Shown: in pieces, positions 30,311 to 45,200 of the stretch
How positions within the stretch are numbered: position 1 is the stretch's first letter
Layout of the letters: every line of letters begins with the position of its first letter
DNA from: Trichoplax sp. H2
Taxonomy: Eukaryota; Placozoa; Uniplacotomia; Trichoplacea
NCBI GenBank assembly: GCA_003344405.1
Contig: NOWV01000045.1
Coordinates: forward strand, 186,001-250,000
DNA: 64,000 bases
Reading direction: 5' to 3'
Translations under genes and position numbers: made by a program
The notes under the pieces: model-generated
Database searches by the model: none
Seen by the model: only the letters and a program-made list of their open reading frames with translations
What the model was told of the DNA's origin: nothing

Positions 30311-33300
30311 ATGGAGAGTCCATTTCAAAATAGAGAAGTTAACGATGCACAACTAGCTTTTAATCATAAGAATACATCGCAACGATTTCAGCTAGGTAAG
30401 AAAGAATTTCATTACCAGTAACACTAACATGCAGTATTTCTTAATCAATTAATGTTCATGAAATCGACGATGTTTAAAAGGTGCAAGACATTCTAATAAT
30501 AATAAATTAGTTGCTAATCGATTCTATGTAGGTGAATTTGAAATGATAGCTGGTAATTTAGCAAAGTGCATAATACTGATGAAAAATTTTAAGCATAGAC
30601 ATACATATCGAAGTAGATAGCAAAAATTCTCAGTTGTTTTAGATAGATTAATTGCTTGTAATATCAATTATGATCGACTTTGTAGCCTGTGCGTGTGCAC
30701 AATTTGTATGTATAATATGTTATACAATACACACTAGCAACTGTCTATCATGACTTAGTCTTCCTGAAGTAGAATTAATGTATAGACGGATATCTTTAAT
30801 GGAATATAAATTAGAAACCAATTGATAATAATTAGGTTGCATCTCCCTAATAAGTAATACTTTTACGTACGTTAGGCAAATTTTATAGTTTAGTACAATG
30901 AAAAAGTGTCAATGGAGGAGATTTTCTAACAACTACTGTATTATTTTTTGCTTATTATTTATGGAGTGTACATTTCGATTTATTATACGACTATAATTTA
31001 TTGTCTAAATGCTATAATCTTAATACCTTCACTGATTCTGTATTCAAACAAAAAATTTTTAATTTGATTGATTAGTTCGTACAAATACATATTTTAGGGA
31101 TTGATCAATTCAAATTAAGAAAATTTTTTTAAAATCCGTCTTAATATTGATTTATTATTATCTCCCTTTAAAATTTTCGATTCTAATTAAGTTTCATATG
31201 CGTGCATTGCTATGATAAGGTGATATAAATTACAATTACCAGCTAAAAAATTTGTTTGCTTAAATAGCTATTGATCTCAAGTTAGCTTAATTCCTTTAAT
31301 GTGTTTGTTTTATCTAATTTTATGGGGAAAGAATGTATTAAAAAACTTACTTAGTTAGATTAGGAATTTTAATGTGTATGAGACGATATGAATATTGCTA
31401 GTGGTTACATGTTGGATAAATACAGTGTCAGAAATAGCGCTTTGAAGTATCCTTCTATAGAATTAAATTCAAAATTCTTTGAATAATTTTTCACTGCAGA
31501 CATCAGATGTAAGGGTAAAAATTAAGCCTCATACAACAGTTCATCATAATTGTCTTTAAATTGAAAGCTACCTCCCCATTAGCGAAATACATTTATTTTG
31601 TTGTTCAAATTGCCTACTCACCAAGATTTGGCTAAGTAAAGTAAAAAAGAAATTAATTTGTTTGATAAAATAGCAATTAGTACTTTGTCCAGAAATAATA
31701 ATAGTCCGATTCAGTCGCGTACACCTGCTGCCGGTCTGGCCTGACAATTATATAATGATCGTTTTATAGCTTACGTAACGAATATAGTGGTACAAATAAA
31801 ACGTAGTGGCTGCACTCATTATTTGCTTGCACAATAATTATTAGCAGGTCATGCTTTATTATGATTTTTTCGCTTTTAAAGTCCTAATTTATTAGAAATC
31901 TATTAAATTTATTATAACATATTCACACAGATTACTTTTAATTAAAATTTACATTGAGGCAAAATTTTAAGGCTTTATTATTTATTATAACATCAATATT
32001 TAACTATTTTCGACGTAGTGTAATCGTTTTATTTTCTTATTATCCATGATTGGAAGAAATAAATCCATCACTCTTACTTATTGTTTAAAATTTCATACAG
32101 GCAGCAAAAATCCATTAAAATTTACCATCAATTGTTTAATAATACGCTAATTCGTCTAACTTTTTACAGCTTCTGATAATATTAACAGCCGTAGTGATAC
32201 AGAAACATTTCTCGGATATACTTCCAAGGTCAGTTACTTAGTGTTTAATTTACTAGATATTCGTAACTGATTGGACTATGAAATACCGCTAATTATTATT
32301 GTTATGTAGTTTAATAGAGAATATAAAACAACGCTACGGATTATATCATTTATGAAACTAAAGCTATGCAATCAGATATTCTATAACGTGTTGTTAACGT
32401 TTATTTATCGCTTCTTTTAGTCAATATTACCAATGGCAACATCATCAAGCACCAATCGACCTCATTCCAATAACAGAAATGTGGGTATTATACCAAGTAA
32501 TGTGCCTAAAATTAATCGTACATCCTCACCAACATATAGCTATACTGGTACTAATCGAATAGCGCCAACAACATCATCAATAACTGCTCTACAAGGCCAA
32601 ATCAGTATAGCTAATATGGCCTCAGGCTCAGTTGCCAAAAATAATAATGATAAATCTAACAGTAGCAGCTTGAATAAAACGCAAGAGGAATTTAACATAT
32701 CGCCATCTAAGCTGGTATGTGTCAATTGATAAATACTCTATAAGCTATTTAATGAAGTACGAGTATTAATGTTAACTCGTATTAGCATATTTTTATCCTA
32801 AAATTTAAGATACTAATATTATATCGCTTAGTGTCAATAGAAAAATTGATAGTCGCTAGTGTAACGATTTATTTTCACAAACTATAATAATAAGAATGAT
32901 TAAACTTTCGGACATACAATGTTTATAATTTTATTAGAATGCAGCTTCTGAATTAGATACTATGACAATTCAACGACAACGACATGAATTACAGTTACTA
33001 ATAGCTGAATTAAAGGATAGAGATAGGCAAGTAAATTTATTAAATCGTTGTCACGGACTCTAATAGTTAACTAATTAAATTGCTATTGAATGCTATCCGT
33101 TAGGGAATTGAATGATATGGTTCAAGCGCATCAGAAAGAAATTGCAGTCTGGGAAGAAGATAGAGAAAGGGTCAGTTATAAATAGTATTTTAGATATTAC
33201 TGTACGAACTATATTAAATATTTATAATATTGTAATAGCATAATTGTAGTCATTGTAATACTGTAGCTTAATATACCGTAAAAAAATGAACTCAGAACTT

Positions 33301-36300
33301 CCTGCAGATAGCTATACTCTGCAAGACCAATCTATAGTTAGTGAAGCTAATGCTAATGATTATACGAGCAATAGTGCGAAATATGAAATGTAGTCATGTG
33401 TACGTAGAATGCGAAGTCGAAAAACCTCGAAATCTTAAATGCTTGTAATAAAGTGTGAGTTACTAACTCTATTCGTGGAGTGTACTTGTAGCTTAAAATA
33501 TAACAAGGTAATTCATGCATAATATTAGTAACAGTTACATTACTACAAGCTCAGTCAAAAATTAAATGGCTAATAATAATGAGATTTCTGTTTAACGCAA
33601 AACTGTTTACAATAGTTGAGGCAATCAGAGCATAAGTGTGCTCGGCTAGAGGGTGAACTTAAACATAGACGAGAACAAGTGAAATCGTTACAAACGAGGT
33701 GAGGATATGAAATTTACTTATCCTATCTACAATTTTGCTAGGGTTAATGACTTAATGACATTATTAATATTGTATCTTACTGTTATTAGAATAAAAATTG
33801 TCGAGAGTCAAGAATATTCTAAATCACGTGCACTCGAAGACGCCCAGGTAATCGTATTCCGTTAAATCTTTCAAAATATCTATCATCAGATGTTTTAGCT
33901 AGCTACTGTCCAGTAAGAAGCTGGTACTCAAAATCTATATCGTTCATTATAATTAGAGAAAAATTCAGCAAGTAAATGAACAAGCCAATCTATCATCACA
34001 ACACTGTCAGGATTTAGAGGTAGACTATTACGATAATTAATTACAATGACTGCATTAATGCGTGTTGCATCGTAGAGTAGAAATTAAACATTTTCCAAAA
34101 ATTTCTTACATGATCGATGATATACGCATAGGAAAAAAATGAAACCCTATCTACTTCTCTACGAGACTTATCCACCTCAGTTGGTCATTTGCAAGCTCGT
34201 GAGCAAGAATTACTTACTATGTTTAACTTGAAGGTGGGCATTGCAACTTCCACTTTAAATTTCAATTAAGCTAGCTTTTATTAATATACAAATAAGGTTT
34301 CTTGCTAATGATGAAATTTTCTTACGTCTAGGAAAATGATTTGACGGAAGCAAACAAGATTTGTAACGATCTCAGGAAAAAGTTCAAGAAATTAGAAATT
34401 ATGTGTGAGGTAATTTGCAACAGTTTTATATCTTGCGTATTTTATTCCTTTTAAATTTGTGATCAGATCATCATGATGGTACATGTGTCAGAATTTTATT
34501 CGCAAATACAAATTGATACAACTTAACCATAATTTTATCGTTGTAAAAATAAAATGAAAGGAGTGTACTAGGTCAGAAAAAGCTGCGCGAGCTGATCTTG
34601 CTCAATGGCGACAACAAGCTGCTGCAGCTAAGGAAGAAGTTGAAAAATTAAGAAGTAAAGTTAATAGCATAACTAGGAGAGTTGAAATTGATATAACTGT
34701 CTATCATTGTAACAGTTTGGTTTATTTCTTAAAGATGAAATTGAAAAACAGTGCATAAGTGGTGATAAAGCACAAGCTGAGCTGTCAAAAGTAATTTAAC
34801 GTTAATGTTTTAAAGTATTTTGATTCTTGTTTTATGTCATGTCTTTAAAGTACATAAAAAATTTTAATTGTAACACAGAACAGGCAAGAAGTGGCAGTTT
34901 TACAGAAAGAGTTATTTTTAGCAAGTAAGTCTCAATAAATATTCCTTTTCGTCTAAATAATAATTTAGAGCTACTAGAGCTTTCTTTACGAAGATCAATA
35001 TAAAAAGGCTTATAATTTTTTTGGTGTTTGTGTAGATGAGCGAGACAAGAGAAAAGAACAACTTATTGAGTTACAAAGATCTAAACAAGAGAGAGCAGAT
35101 GCAGAATTAGCAAATCTTCGCCAGGTTTGTCTGCATACTAATATAGTTGATAAATTAAAGGGCGATTTCAGTTTTCATTCATTCATTTTTAGTTATATGT
35201 GTTGGAGCTATATATAGACAAACTCATCAGGTCGATAGTTACAAACAAATTGAAGGTATTGTATTGTATTACACGGACTATCATATTAGGTGTATGATCG
35301 ACAACAGCGGGATCTGTCAATTCTTCGACTTAATTATCAAACATCAAGAGACAGAGCATCAATGCTTGGGACCGAGTTGACGTTTGATACAAGTAATATC
35401 GACAACGAACTAAATGTTAGTGGTCGTGATGATATCTTTAACTCTATTCATAAAGCATCATCACCAAATATGATGGGTTTGGAAGATAATTCTAAGGGCA
35501 AATTGAATGAAACAGTTGAGTTTTTCATTTCAAAGTGCTTACATAACTGCTATTGTCACTCTTGAAGGAATTCTAGAGCATTTGGCAGTACAGTACTACT
35601 TAGTTAGCGAAATTGCTCTTTATTATTTAATAGCTTTCTCCTAGGAATTTTATGTTTTTAATAATATGTCATTTCAATTGATAGTATGAAGGTACTGAAG
35701 ATGCCGAGGACCTGGAAGGTAAATTTTTCCCCTAGATCATGGACTACTATAATTTTGAAATAATCTATAACTAAATTATAATTTTTGATTATTTTGGTCA
35801 AATGTTCTATTATAGATGGTGCATCATCATCATTTAAAGAGGATAATGCTATTTATGGCAGTTTAGGCAGCAACGCAGCAAATGAGAATCAGGATAAAAG
35901 TCAGGTCAGAAAAGTAGTTGTAAACCAGTCTTAGAAAAGCTCATATAATTTCTCTATGATTGCGTTATTTCCGGTTATGTACTTCAGCAGTATGCGAACT
36001 TTCAAGCAAGAATATCTAAGATCTTTCGTAATTATATATCTTTTTCATTGTTGCATCTCTTAACATAGACCGGAGAACAATCACTATTAATGTCAAAAAT
36101 GGAACAGACTTTAAAAGAATCTCGTGAAATAGTTGAAAACTTGCAGCAGAGATCAATCGTTCCGTCTAATTCGGTAAGTACGTTTCGTGCTATGTACTGT
36201 ATTTATACGTGTGTAGATATATACCGTACATATGGCATTATAAACAATTTATGTGATTGTGTCCTTGATTCAGTCATATCTAGCTGAGATGAGAAATATT

Positions 36301-36609
36301 CTTCAATGCCCTAGCATATGACATAGATACGATATTGAGTTATCTAATTGATATTTGAATGTAGTAGTAAAAAATCTTGATGTATCCATTCATAGAGTAA
36401 GTAAACTTAATTATATCGAATACATCTGAAAATTGAGTTACTACATATGAATTATTGTTACGAATCTGACTGAAAGACAATGAACTTATCGTTTTTTCGA
36501 AATATAAATGTTATTTGAACGTAATTAACAGATCAATCCTATTTTGCAGATACATGAAGGAAAAGAGCAGCATTCTTTTACTAAGAACAGTCAAATAAGC
36601 ACTGAATAA
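30311..36609 (+). CDS. CCDC62: Coiled-coil domain-containing protein 62
   Basis: Nineteen exons sum to 1776 bases (591 aa; human about 684): 30311-30395, 32170-32228, 32421-32714, 32938-33026, 33104-33170, 33616-33698, 33790-33847, 33957-34019, 34132-34233, 34332-34409, 34561-34654, 34735-34790, 34879-34924, 35036-35124, 35290-35514, 35685-35718, 35816-35904, 36069-36173, 36550-36609. A Ser/Asn-rich N-terminus (about 146 aa) precedes a long coiled coil with strong CCDC62 matches: HELQLLIAELKDRDRELNDM, CARLEGELKHRREQVKSL, NETLSTSLRDLS...LQAREQELLTM, ERDKRKEQLIEL and SKQERADAELANLRQVYDR. The tail LKESREIVENLQ matches the family C-terminus. Human CCDC62 is testis-enriched and reported as a nuclear-receptor coactivator and acrosome-related protein; its role here is unknown. 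Intron 4 uses a GC donor. The exon 11 acceptor lacks a clear pyrimidine tract and is tentative. Confidence 0.88.
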
Positions 36610-38100
36610 TTCCCGATGATACATTTACTCTGTAGTATTTTCTTGCGGTTAATACGACTAATCTTGTACGTAGGAGAATAACAGAGATATCATAACCACA
36701 TCAATTTTATACTTACCTTTTTGTGAAATTTTCCATGATCATTACGGTTTATTAAAGGCTCCTACCCTATTATAGTTGCATCAGAACAATTTGGCAGTTG
36801 CTATATTCTACAGTTATTTATGAAATTCTATTTCCTCTTTAATAGTGTTTGTAATCAATAAGCTTAAAAATGACAATCTGATACTTCCATTCCATGAATG
36901 TAGTCGTTATAATAGCTGGTTAAAGTTGTCAGAATCTTTCTAATGTTTTCCTAGGATGAGTGTCGATAATCCTAATTTTGAAATCGTATACTTAGAAATA
37001 CATATACTAAATTCATTGCTAAGACTATTTTCAATTCCAATATCTGATAATAAAGCAAAAGAGTAATATGGATTACAAACTGGATTATCAATTCACTGAG
37101 TATGATCCGTTTGTCACTAGATTGAGCCGTATATTGCGTTTGGTAGAAATTGTAGTACAGAAGTAGCTCATTAACTTGATCACTGTTATTATTTATGACT
37201 GTCTATATCAAGTACCAAAGTACGGAATGCGTATCTTTGCATCATTTAATAGATGTAACTACGAATCCTAGTAGTAAATAGCCGTATTTTAGTTTAATCA
37301 TTGATTAGTGTAATAATTGCTCGCCTAATTGACTAATTTGCCTTAACCCTTTGTAAAAACTAGTCAGTTATCGTAAAGGACAGTTTACTAAGTCGAAGCT
37401 CATCAATTATAGCATCATTTTTCTATTCTGCTAATAAAAATTAGTGATCAAATCAATTGAAGACGTAATAATATCTAACCGATAGCTAAAATACTTAGCT
37501 TACCACATTCTACGCTGTACCTGCTTAATACCTAACTACCTATTCGTGCATGTTACATATATATAATTAATTAATGACACCTATTATGAAATATCACGAT
37601 TTAATCGTTTTTATTGTATACCATGGTTCATTTACATACGGTTTTCAGCTAAGAACTTAGTTCAGGTTTAATTTAATTTCAAATTATTCTATCGGTTTTC
37701 TTACAGCTGCGATTGCGATTTACATTTCGGTTCTAAGAAGTTTTTTACTGTTGGCGCCTATTAGTAATTTTAAAGTACTTCACAATAAAAGCTATTTATA
37801 TGTTGGAGGTTGCTATATTTTTGGTTTTGCTTCACCTATGAATATTGTACATTTACAGAATGGCATAACTTTTAATTTTACGATATATCGAGTGTATATG
37901 AGTTTATTTTTTATTGATATATGAACCTTTTTTACTACTACATTATGTCTAATGGTTAAGATTTCTTCAGTTGCTGTTGTTGGTTTTGTGCATTTACGGT
38001 AGACTTAATTTATTTTGCTGGATCGTAGCCAATAATTGGAAGTTTCTATAAGAGAAAAACAATACATGAGATCTAGTGTCGTATACAGTTTTTAATCAGC

Positions 38101-38602
38101 AATATTATATGGTTTATTAATGCCCAACAGTATAAAAATGAAAAAAGATGTAAATTGAAATATAGCCAGGTAAACTAAAACTACTTAACGACATTAGTGG
38201 GTCATAATATTAATTTCATGTTGATACATCAAAGTTATAAAATTATTAGTTCTATTCCACTGTCACGGTACGCTGTTACTAATTAAGTAACTGTAAATTA
38301 ATGAATGCTTATGAATAGATAAGATAAGGTTATGTGCTATGTTTTAATGCGCTTGTAGCTGATAATAGGATGGTAGAAATGAGATAAAAATAGAAGTTGT
38401 TAGCAGTTAATTTACTGTAGGTTTATAAGTTGNNNNNNNNNNNNNNNNNNNNAATATTATATGGTTTATTAATGCCCAACAGTATAAAAATGAAAAAAGA
38501 TGTAAATTGAAATATAGCCAGGTAAACTAAAACTACTTAACGACATTAGTGGGTCATAATATTAATTTCATGTTGATACATCAAAGTTATAAAATTATTA
38601 GA
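38101..38602. repeat. Duplicated contig ends around gap 3
   Basis: About 150 bases starting AATATTATATGGTTTATTAA (38101-38250) recur after the N's at 38453-38602, essentially identical up to AAAATTATTAG, after which the two diverge. This is the signature of overlapping contig ends that were not merged, or of two alleles. Confidence 0.75.
38433..38452. other. Assembly gap 3 (20 N)
   Basis: 20 N's; the sequence after it repeats sequence found before it. Confidence 0.95.
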
Positions 38603-38816
38603 TCTATCCCACATAGAAAAGGCTGTGGTAGTCTATTACGGTATATAATCAGTAATTATAAAACCCATGCTAAGTGTCAAGTATCTCTATACAAAGAAGT
38701 AATTATTGGTAATATCTGTTTATAGTCATCTATTCTGCAGCCTAATTATTAATAATTTAGAATAGTTATTAGGGACCGTTACTAATTACAGAATACACTT
38801 AAGATATATTTTCAAT

Positions 38817-41800
38817 TCAAACCTCCACTTCTGTATCACTCAATTTATTTATGCGCTCAGGATCGCTGTAAGCTTTTGAGATATGGATAATTCTAGATAT
38901 CATAACTTGTTGGTCATGAACCAGAGTAAAGGATGCAATTAAGAAACAGCCACAGCCAATGATACATAAAAATGGGCTAGCCATCATTGCATATCTTAAT
39001 GCATATGATTGAGAAACAGGATCCTTGCTTGTCGTTATACTATCCGCTATCTAAATGGTGTAAAATGTAATAATCATAGTACGCGTACACAGCCTTTAGT
39101 TAAGTTATTTGTGCATTAAGATAAAGAAATTAAATTTTACTTTTAATTACATTTATAATGACTTACAGCACCAATAACGTATGGGCTAAATGCATCTCCG
39201 AATAAATGTGAGATTGTTATTTGGAAGGCTTGAGCAGTAGATCGTCGAGCTGGGATAATAGTATACTATTCAAAGGAGAGATAGATAATCGATAACAATA
39301 AATAAACTATACGATGAAGATATGGGCTGAAACTATAGCCAAATATTAGGTATAAAAAATTAATGTTGTGAATTGAGGAAGGATAGTCTAAACTTACTAA
39401 TACTATATCTAGAATTGGTGTCCATACCATACATAAAAACATAAACGTTACAAAAATAATAGCCTAAATACATGAAGAAGAAAAAATGTTGTATGATTAG
39501 GACAGAATTATTTGATAGGATACAGGTACGATTAGTCTAATAGTTTGGCGATTAAATAAAGCACCCAAGTTAATGCCATATTATATGAAATCAGTATTGA
39601 AACTGCATAGATGCAAATTCCTGAGGCACCAGATGCTATTGCGCATAGGATAACATCAGCACATTGATATCCATGTTTTTTTGCCCATCTAGTTATCTCA
39701 GCGCCAAGTATCGTTCCCACAATACCGGATATGCAAAGAACGAGACCAAAAATTGAACCGATCCTTTCGGCAACATCAAGAAAAATTAGGCTAATTTTAG
39801 CATCTAGTTTATAAGGACCTTAAAATTTATTTTTATAATTATGAATGCTGATTGTTATACTGTATAAACATAAAGTCTTTATTTCTAATATGACTCATTG
39901 CGTTTAGTATTTAGTAAAAAAAACTAGTAAGTTAAGATCACACTAAATAACATACGTTGATAAGTTTGCTGTTCCTTTCGAGCTAATGACTACATAAAAT
40001 ATAATAGAAGGTCCCCAAAATGCCATTACTCCAGTAGCAAATAGTTGGCATGTAAATCCTATAGTTGTCCATATAAAAGTCTTTCTATGGGAATATTCAA
40101 AATTTAAACAATTTTCAAATTACTGGTAAAATGTAGTAGGAATGCAAATATGATTTGATAATATGAAGAATTAGGTATGCAAGTTAGACTAATTTGCATA
40201 AATTCAATCAATTTCAAGGCAATAAGCCATAAGAACTTTGCTGTCTGCAACTAGATTAGACGCTATTAATCAGTATTTATTAGTTATATATCAATCATTC
40301 ATGCAATTCTATTTAATACATGAAATCAAAAAGACATAAGCTTTTCTTTAAATGATTTATAGATAAGATATTAAATATTCTAAATGGGAAACATGAATTG
40401 AATGGTCATGATTTCTTGCACACTTGATTCAATTTACATTCGATAGCTCATGACTTACGTCGTAATAATATCGATGATATCTTCTTTAAGGGATGTTGGT
40501 TTTATTCCATGACCGCTTTTTGAAATTTGCCCTCTGATATCAGCTTCACCATGAGGAGGATTAGCGTTAAATAGTGCACAAACAATTGCGGCTGCACCTC
40601 CTATACAAGGAGCAATCTAAAAGAATTTTTTATAATAAAGTTCAATACTTTTGACTAGATTCATCAATGTACATATATTTGGAATATAGTTTCAATTTTT
40701 GTAAAGGTTGTAGTCATTTTCTGGAGCTCTACTCTTTTTGAAATTAAATTTTATGATTATAAGAATCATCACTTACGGTTAATCAAGCTCGTATCATCAT
40801 TAATGTCAAATAATATGGACTAGGTGTACTTTATATCTAGTAGTCAATGCAAATAGCCATCCTATTAAATTATCGTCTACTCACTCGAAATGCTGCTCTC
40901 CAAGAATGGGTGGCTAGATTCACCGTAGTTCCTATCCAATAACCTAAACCACTGTTGACAATAGTGTGGCATGGATATTTAATATAGAATTATCAATGTC
41001 CGTTAAAATTGACCCATATTTAGTATCAAATTAGTATATTAATAAATTTATTACGCATTTATTTCTACCTTCCTATCGAGATGCCAAGATTAAACAAAGC
41101 TAGTATTCGTGATCGATTATCTTTCGTAAAAAGGTCTGCAAAAATGCTAGGAGCATTTGATGCAAAGCTAGCTTCTCCTATTCCGACTGTTGCTCGTAGT
41201 AGAAGTAATAACCAAAAATGCTTTGGAAGGAAACAGAGAAGATATTATTTATTTGGTATTAATGATACCAAGAATGTTATTTAGAATCATGCTCAATAAC
41301 CCTCCTACTTTAAGGAGTAGCCAAGATTGCTTTAGGTATCTTAGTCAACTACAAAAATAAGGATATTATTGGCGTGATTTGATACCAATAAATTGCCTTA
41401 CTTTACTGACTATGAATTAATTTCTGGACGAAAGGGTTGGAGTTTATTTAGTAACTGTCGCAGGCGGAATTTTTAACTTAAAGGACTAAAATGGCTGTAC
41501 TATTTATTATATATCACTGTCAATTTCGTAGCTCAGTATTGTTTGAATAGTTTAGCATAGCAACTAGAAGCATCGACTACGTTATCTTTAAAGAAAATAG
41601 CTGGCGAGTGAAATTTATTATTTGTTCTAAATAATTAATTAAGTACATACTTGGTTTCCTTCCGGTATGAAGGAAGATACCATGATAACACTTGACCAAA
41701 TCAGCATACCAAAAGCCATGACATGATTTCTGTTATACCGATCTCCAAGATATCCAAATATAGGAGCAAAAAGTAGAAAGCCACATATTGACAATGTTTG

Positions 41801-42290
41801 TATTAAACCTGATAGTTGATCGTCCACTTGGAAAGCACGTTTAAGGTTTGGTAAGACACCTGCGGATTTGAATATTAAAAATCAGTTTATCAAGCACGTT
41901 AGAACTAGAGAGCATTGCATACAGTATGTAGCACAGTTCGTCTCTCTACTCAGCCTTTTACTGACAATTGCGATTATTACTTTCAAATTTAAAGTACTAA
42001 CAAAATTAAAGTTGTTAATTAAATGTTTAAATATTTTATTACAAGAACTAAATTTCAACTATCATCATATTGATGCACCCATTTAGCATGCAGAATAAAG
42101 ATTTAAATCATAACCATATTAAATTTCTAAATAAATTGAAATTGACAATCTATAGGCATGTAATAAAAATAGGAAAAATGACTAATTAATTATTGCATGA
42201 ACCTGAAACTACATTACGATCCATATTGTTGGCTAAGCTCATCGTGAAACAGGTCATTACGGTAATGATAACACGGATTTTCGCCACCAT
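38817..42290 (-). CDS. spns: Spinster-like MFS transporter, copy A
   Basis: Exons: 42203-42290, 41651-41859, 41069-41220, 40885-40951, 40459-40616, 39956-40084, 39565-39763, 39398-39463, 39167-39265, 38817-39050; 1401 bases, 466 aa, about 12 membrane segments. Family marks: NNMDR in the first helix, the MFS loop [16 protein letters not shown], and [10 protein letters not shown] with a following [10 protein letters not shown]. Spinster proteins export lysophospholipids or sphingosine-1-phosphate from lysosomes or across the plasma membrane with proton coupling. This copy is the most divergent: the helix that in canonical members reads FIGE...NW-x-P lacks the GE and NW residues, and GEASY is GEASF followed by ASNAPS. 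The other copies splice to a tiny last exon exactly after base 38823 of this exon, so its GTTTGA there may be a donor or the gene may end at TGA 38817-38819. Confidence 0.88.
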
Positions 42291-45200
42291 GCTTTAAAAA
42301 GATAAAGTTCGATTTACTTTCGTATGGCTTGATTCTGTTAGTAAATGGTAAGAATCCAATCACTAGAAGCTTCGGGTGACTTTTTATCTTCAAACTTGAG
42401 AGCTTTGCGGTGCTACCAGTGTAATTTATTGTATATTAGATTTCTTATTGTACAATGATACTTTAGATGGTAGAAGAAGATCTGATAAGTTAATGGCATT
42501 TAAGTAAGTTTAAAGTCAGTAACAATGGAATGTTTCTGTGTTTTCCTTTTACTTTACAGGCTTACTTATCAATGTCTTAATTAGTAATGATATATAAAAG
42601 AAAGGTTTAAATCAGGTATTGGCGTATTAAATCAATTTTATAGACAAAATCGAAAAGTTTCATGATGTATTCATTTAATCATCGTAGACATGGTCGATCT
42701 AAGTAAATAGTATAATGCCATCTAGCTCGAAAGTGTATTGCTAGTAATAATTATTTAGAATGGAATTACTTTAAAGGTAAACATCGGTAGATTTCATCGA
42801 ATCATTTACTTAAAAATTAAGGATGTCTCAAAATCAAATCTATTCTTTAACGACAATGTAGAGTAACAGCGGGTCTTGCTATAGATTCCATGTACAACTT
42901 TATCAAGCTCAAATCAATAACAACTGATACATCCTTGTTACGTCCGTTTAATAAACTATTAACTTGATTAAAGTGTGTACTGTTGCTTTAGGGATAAATT
43001 TATTTCGATTCGTGGGTTACTAGTTAATTGTTGATTAACTTAAAGGCTAATTAATAATAGCTAATAGAAGTTGCCCTATAAAGGCCGAAATAGTCAATAC
43101 TAGCGAAGCAAAACTGTAAAATCAATCCAACACCAGTCTAAATGTTGTCGCTGGGAATCGAAATTTAGAATTTTTGGATATTATAATATAATGTGTAAAA
43201 TCTTGCTAGGATAGATAGATTTTTAGTTTATTAACACTAACAGACGGCAAGAGTATTTTTACTAATATACTTACAACGATGATCATGAAGTCAACAGAGC
43301 ACTATAAATTCTTCTAAGTTGCATTTTGTAAAGTGAATGATTTCGTTAAATGTCGGTAAGATATATAGAGTGCTAATAAAGTTTTACTGATACCTTATCG
43401 CTTTTCTTTATTCGTTTTGAGCATTTTCAAACTGACTACTGCATATGCAAACAAATCTTTAGAATACGATTAAAACTAATTAAATCATGTATTATTTAAT
43501 TATGAAATTAAAACGTCTAGCCTTTCTATTCTATGCGTTTGATGATCTATTCGGAACTGTATGTCTTGTGTCCAATATTATAATTTTGATCTAAAGATGG
43601 TAAGACTAATAACAGATTTACTGGCTTTTATTAGTGTAACTCAAATATTTGCAATTACGTGACCGCTATCACGAATTGAATAATTTATAGTCTATTTTGT
43701 TATCTTTATACAAATAATTCAAGTTGCCCCGCAGAGGCGCTATGTTCTCGCTTCTGCCCATGAGCCCATTACTGTATCTATGACTATGTTCATTATTTTT
43801 ATACTCCATTCTGTGTCTCCTGAACAATTGAGAGTTGATTTGCAGTAGCAGCATATTAAAAATAATGCACTGATTTTATATTAAACATAAATATCTGGAT
43901 GGTGTCGCATTACAGGTTATGAAATTGTAATGTACAAAATTAAATTGATATTTCTTATTTTAATCAAGCGTTTATATTCTATGTTTTGGTTCTTACACGC
44001 GTAGGCTAGTTATAATACAGTCTAACATATATAGAATCGAACATTTTTGGAGGCAAAATACCGTTTACATTAATTCTTTGTAAATAAATATTGAGTATTA
44101 AGAGAACTTTAGAGATGCTCAGTATAATGCTACATAAAACAACAATTCAGAGATGCCTCGTTTTCTGCCTTATTTTTGCGATGCTGTTGGGTCTAAGATA
44201 CAACACGAGTATGAGGTAAATTATATATTTGTAGTCCTGCTGATTATGTCTTAACAGACTTTAAACTGAGATACTTAATAAATTTAGAAAAAAGGCAATG
44301 ATATAATTTTATAATACTGCACCGGTCTTGAAAGTATATGATTTTATTCTGCTTGGGGATATTTTAAAATAGGTACGGTATTGTCTCCTCATTTAAGGTA
44401 AGACTTCGATAGATGCCAACAGAGTTGGATATAATTTATATATTCTGTGCTAATCTTTAAGTTCAGAAGTTATTGCCGTTTCAGATATGCGTTTATTCTG
44501 TAATCAAATGATGGTAATTAAAGATGCAAGTAGGAAATGAATTTAATATTTGAATAATTTGATATGTACGAGTATAATTTGTACTGAACGAATCAGACGT
44601 CAAATGCTGTGAATCTTTCCACCTGCAGCACAGTTTGGTAGCTACCGTAGATTTCATATTTAGTAATTAAAATGGCTGCATAGCATCATTTTTGGGGCAC
44701 TGTATGGGTAAATTATTGAGAGGGTAAAATAGAGGGTGAAGTAAATTTCTGTAGTTCCTTTCGGTCTATTTTGATCGCAACGTTTTAGGATCATCAGGAC
44801 TGCAATTGGATTACCATATATATCAGTGACTAAGTTTTAGGCTTTTAGTTTTACACTTTAATTATGGTCAACCACGAAGCATTCATAAGTCGAAGTGAGC
44901 CAGCATTTTATTTTCATTGTTCGATCTAAATGACTGAGATAGTGATATTATTCGCTATTTTGCATTGTTAGAAATACATCACTAGAATATGAGAAACTTT
45001 ATCTCATATGAAGTGCCAAATTCTTCTTTACGATTGAGTTGATAAATTCTTTTATGAATAAACAGCTATAATGATGTAATATTAGGTTATCATTAGAATT
45101 TTAACTAAAAAAATAGGAAATTTTTATACAGAAGACGATATTACTGTTATGATAACGAATAAATTTAATATATTCAGTTATGACATTTTATTATAAGCCA

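Larger units (their letters stand above)
36610..38816. other. Convergent intergenic region with gap 3
   Basis: This AT-rich stretch lies between the 3' ends of CCDC62 and spinster copy A. I see no coding exon. It contains a contig-end duplication around the third N gap and otherwise appears unremarkable. Confidence 0.5.
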
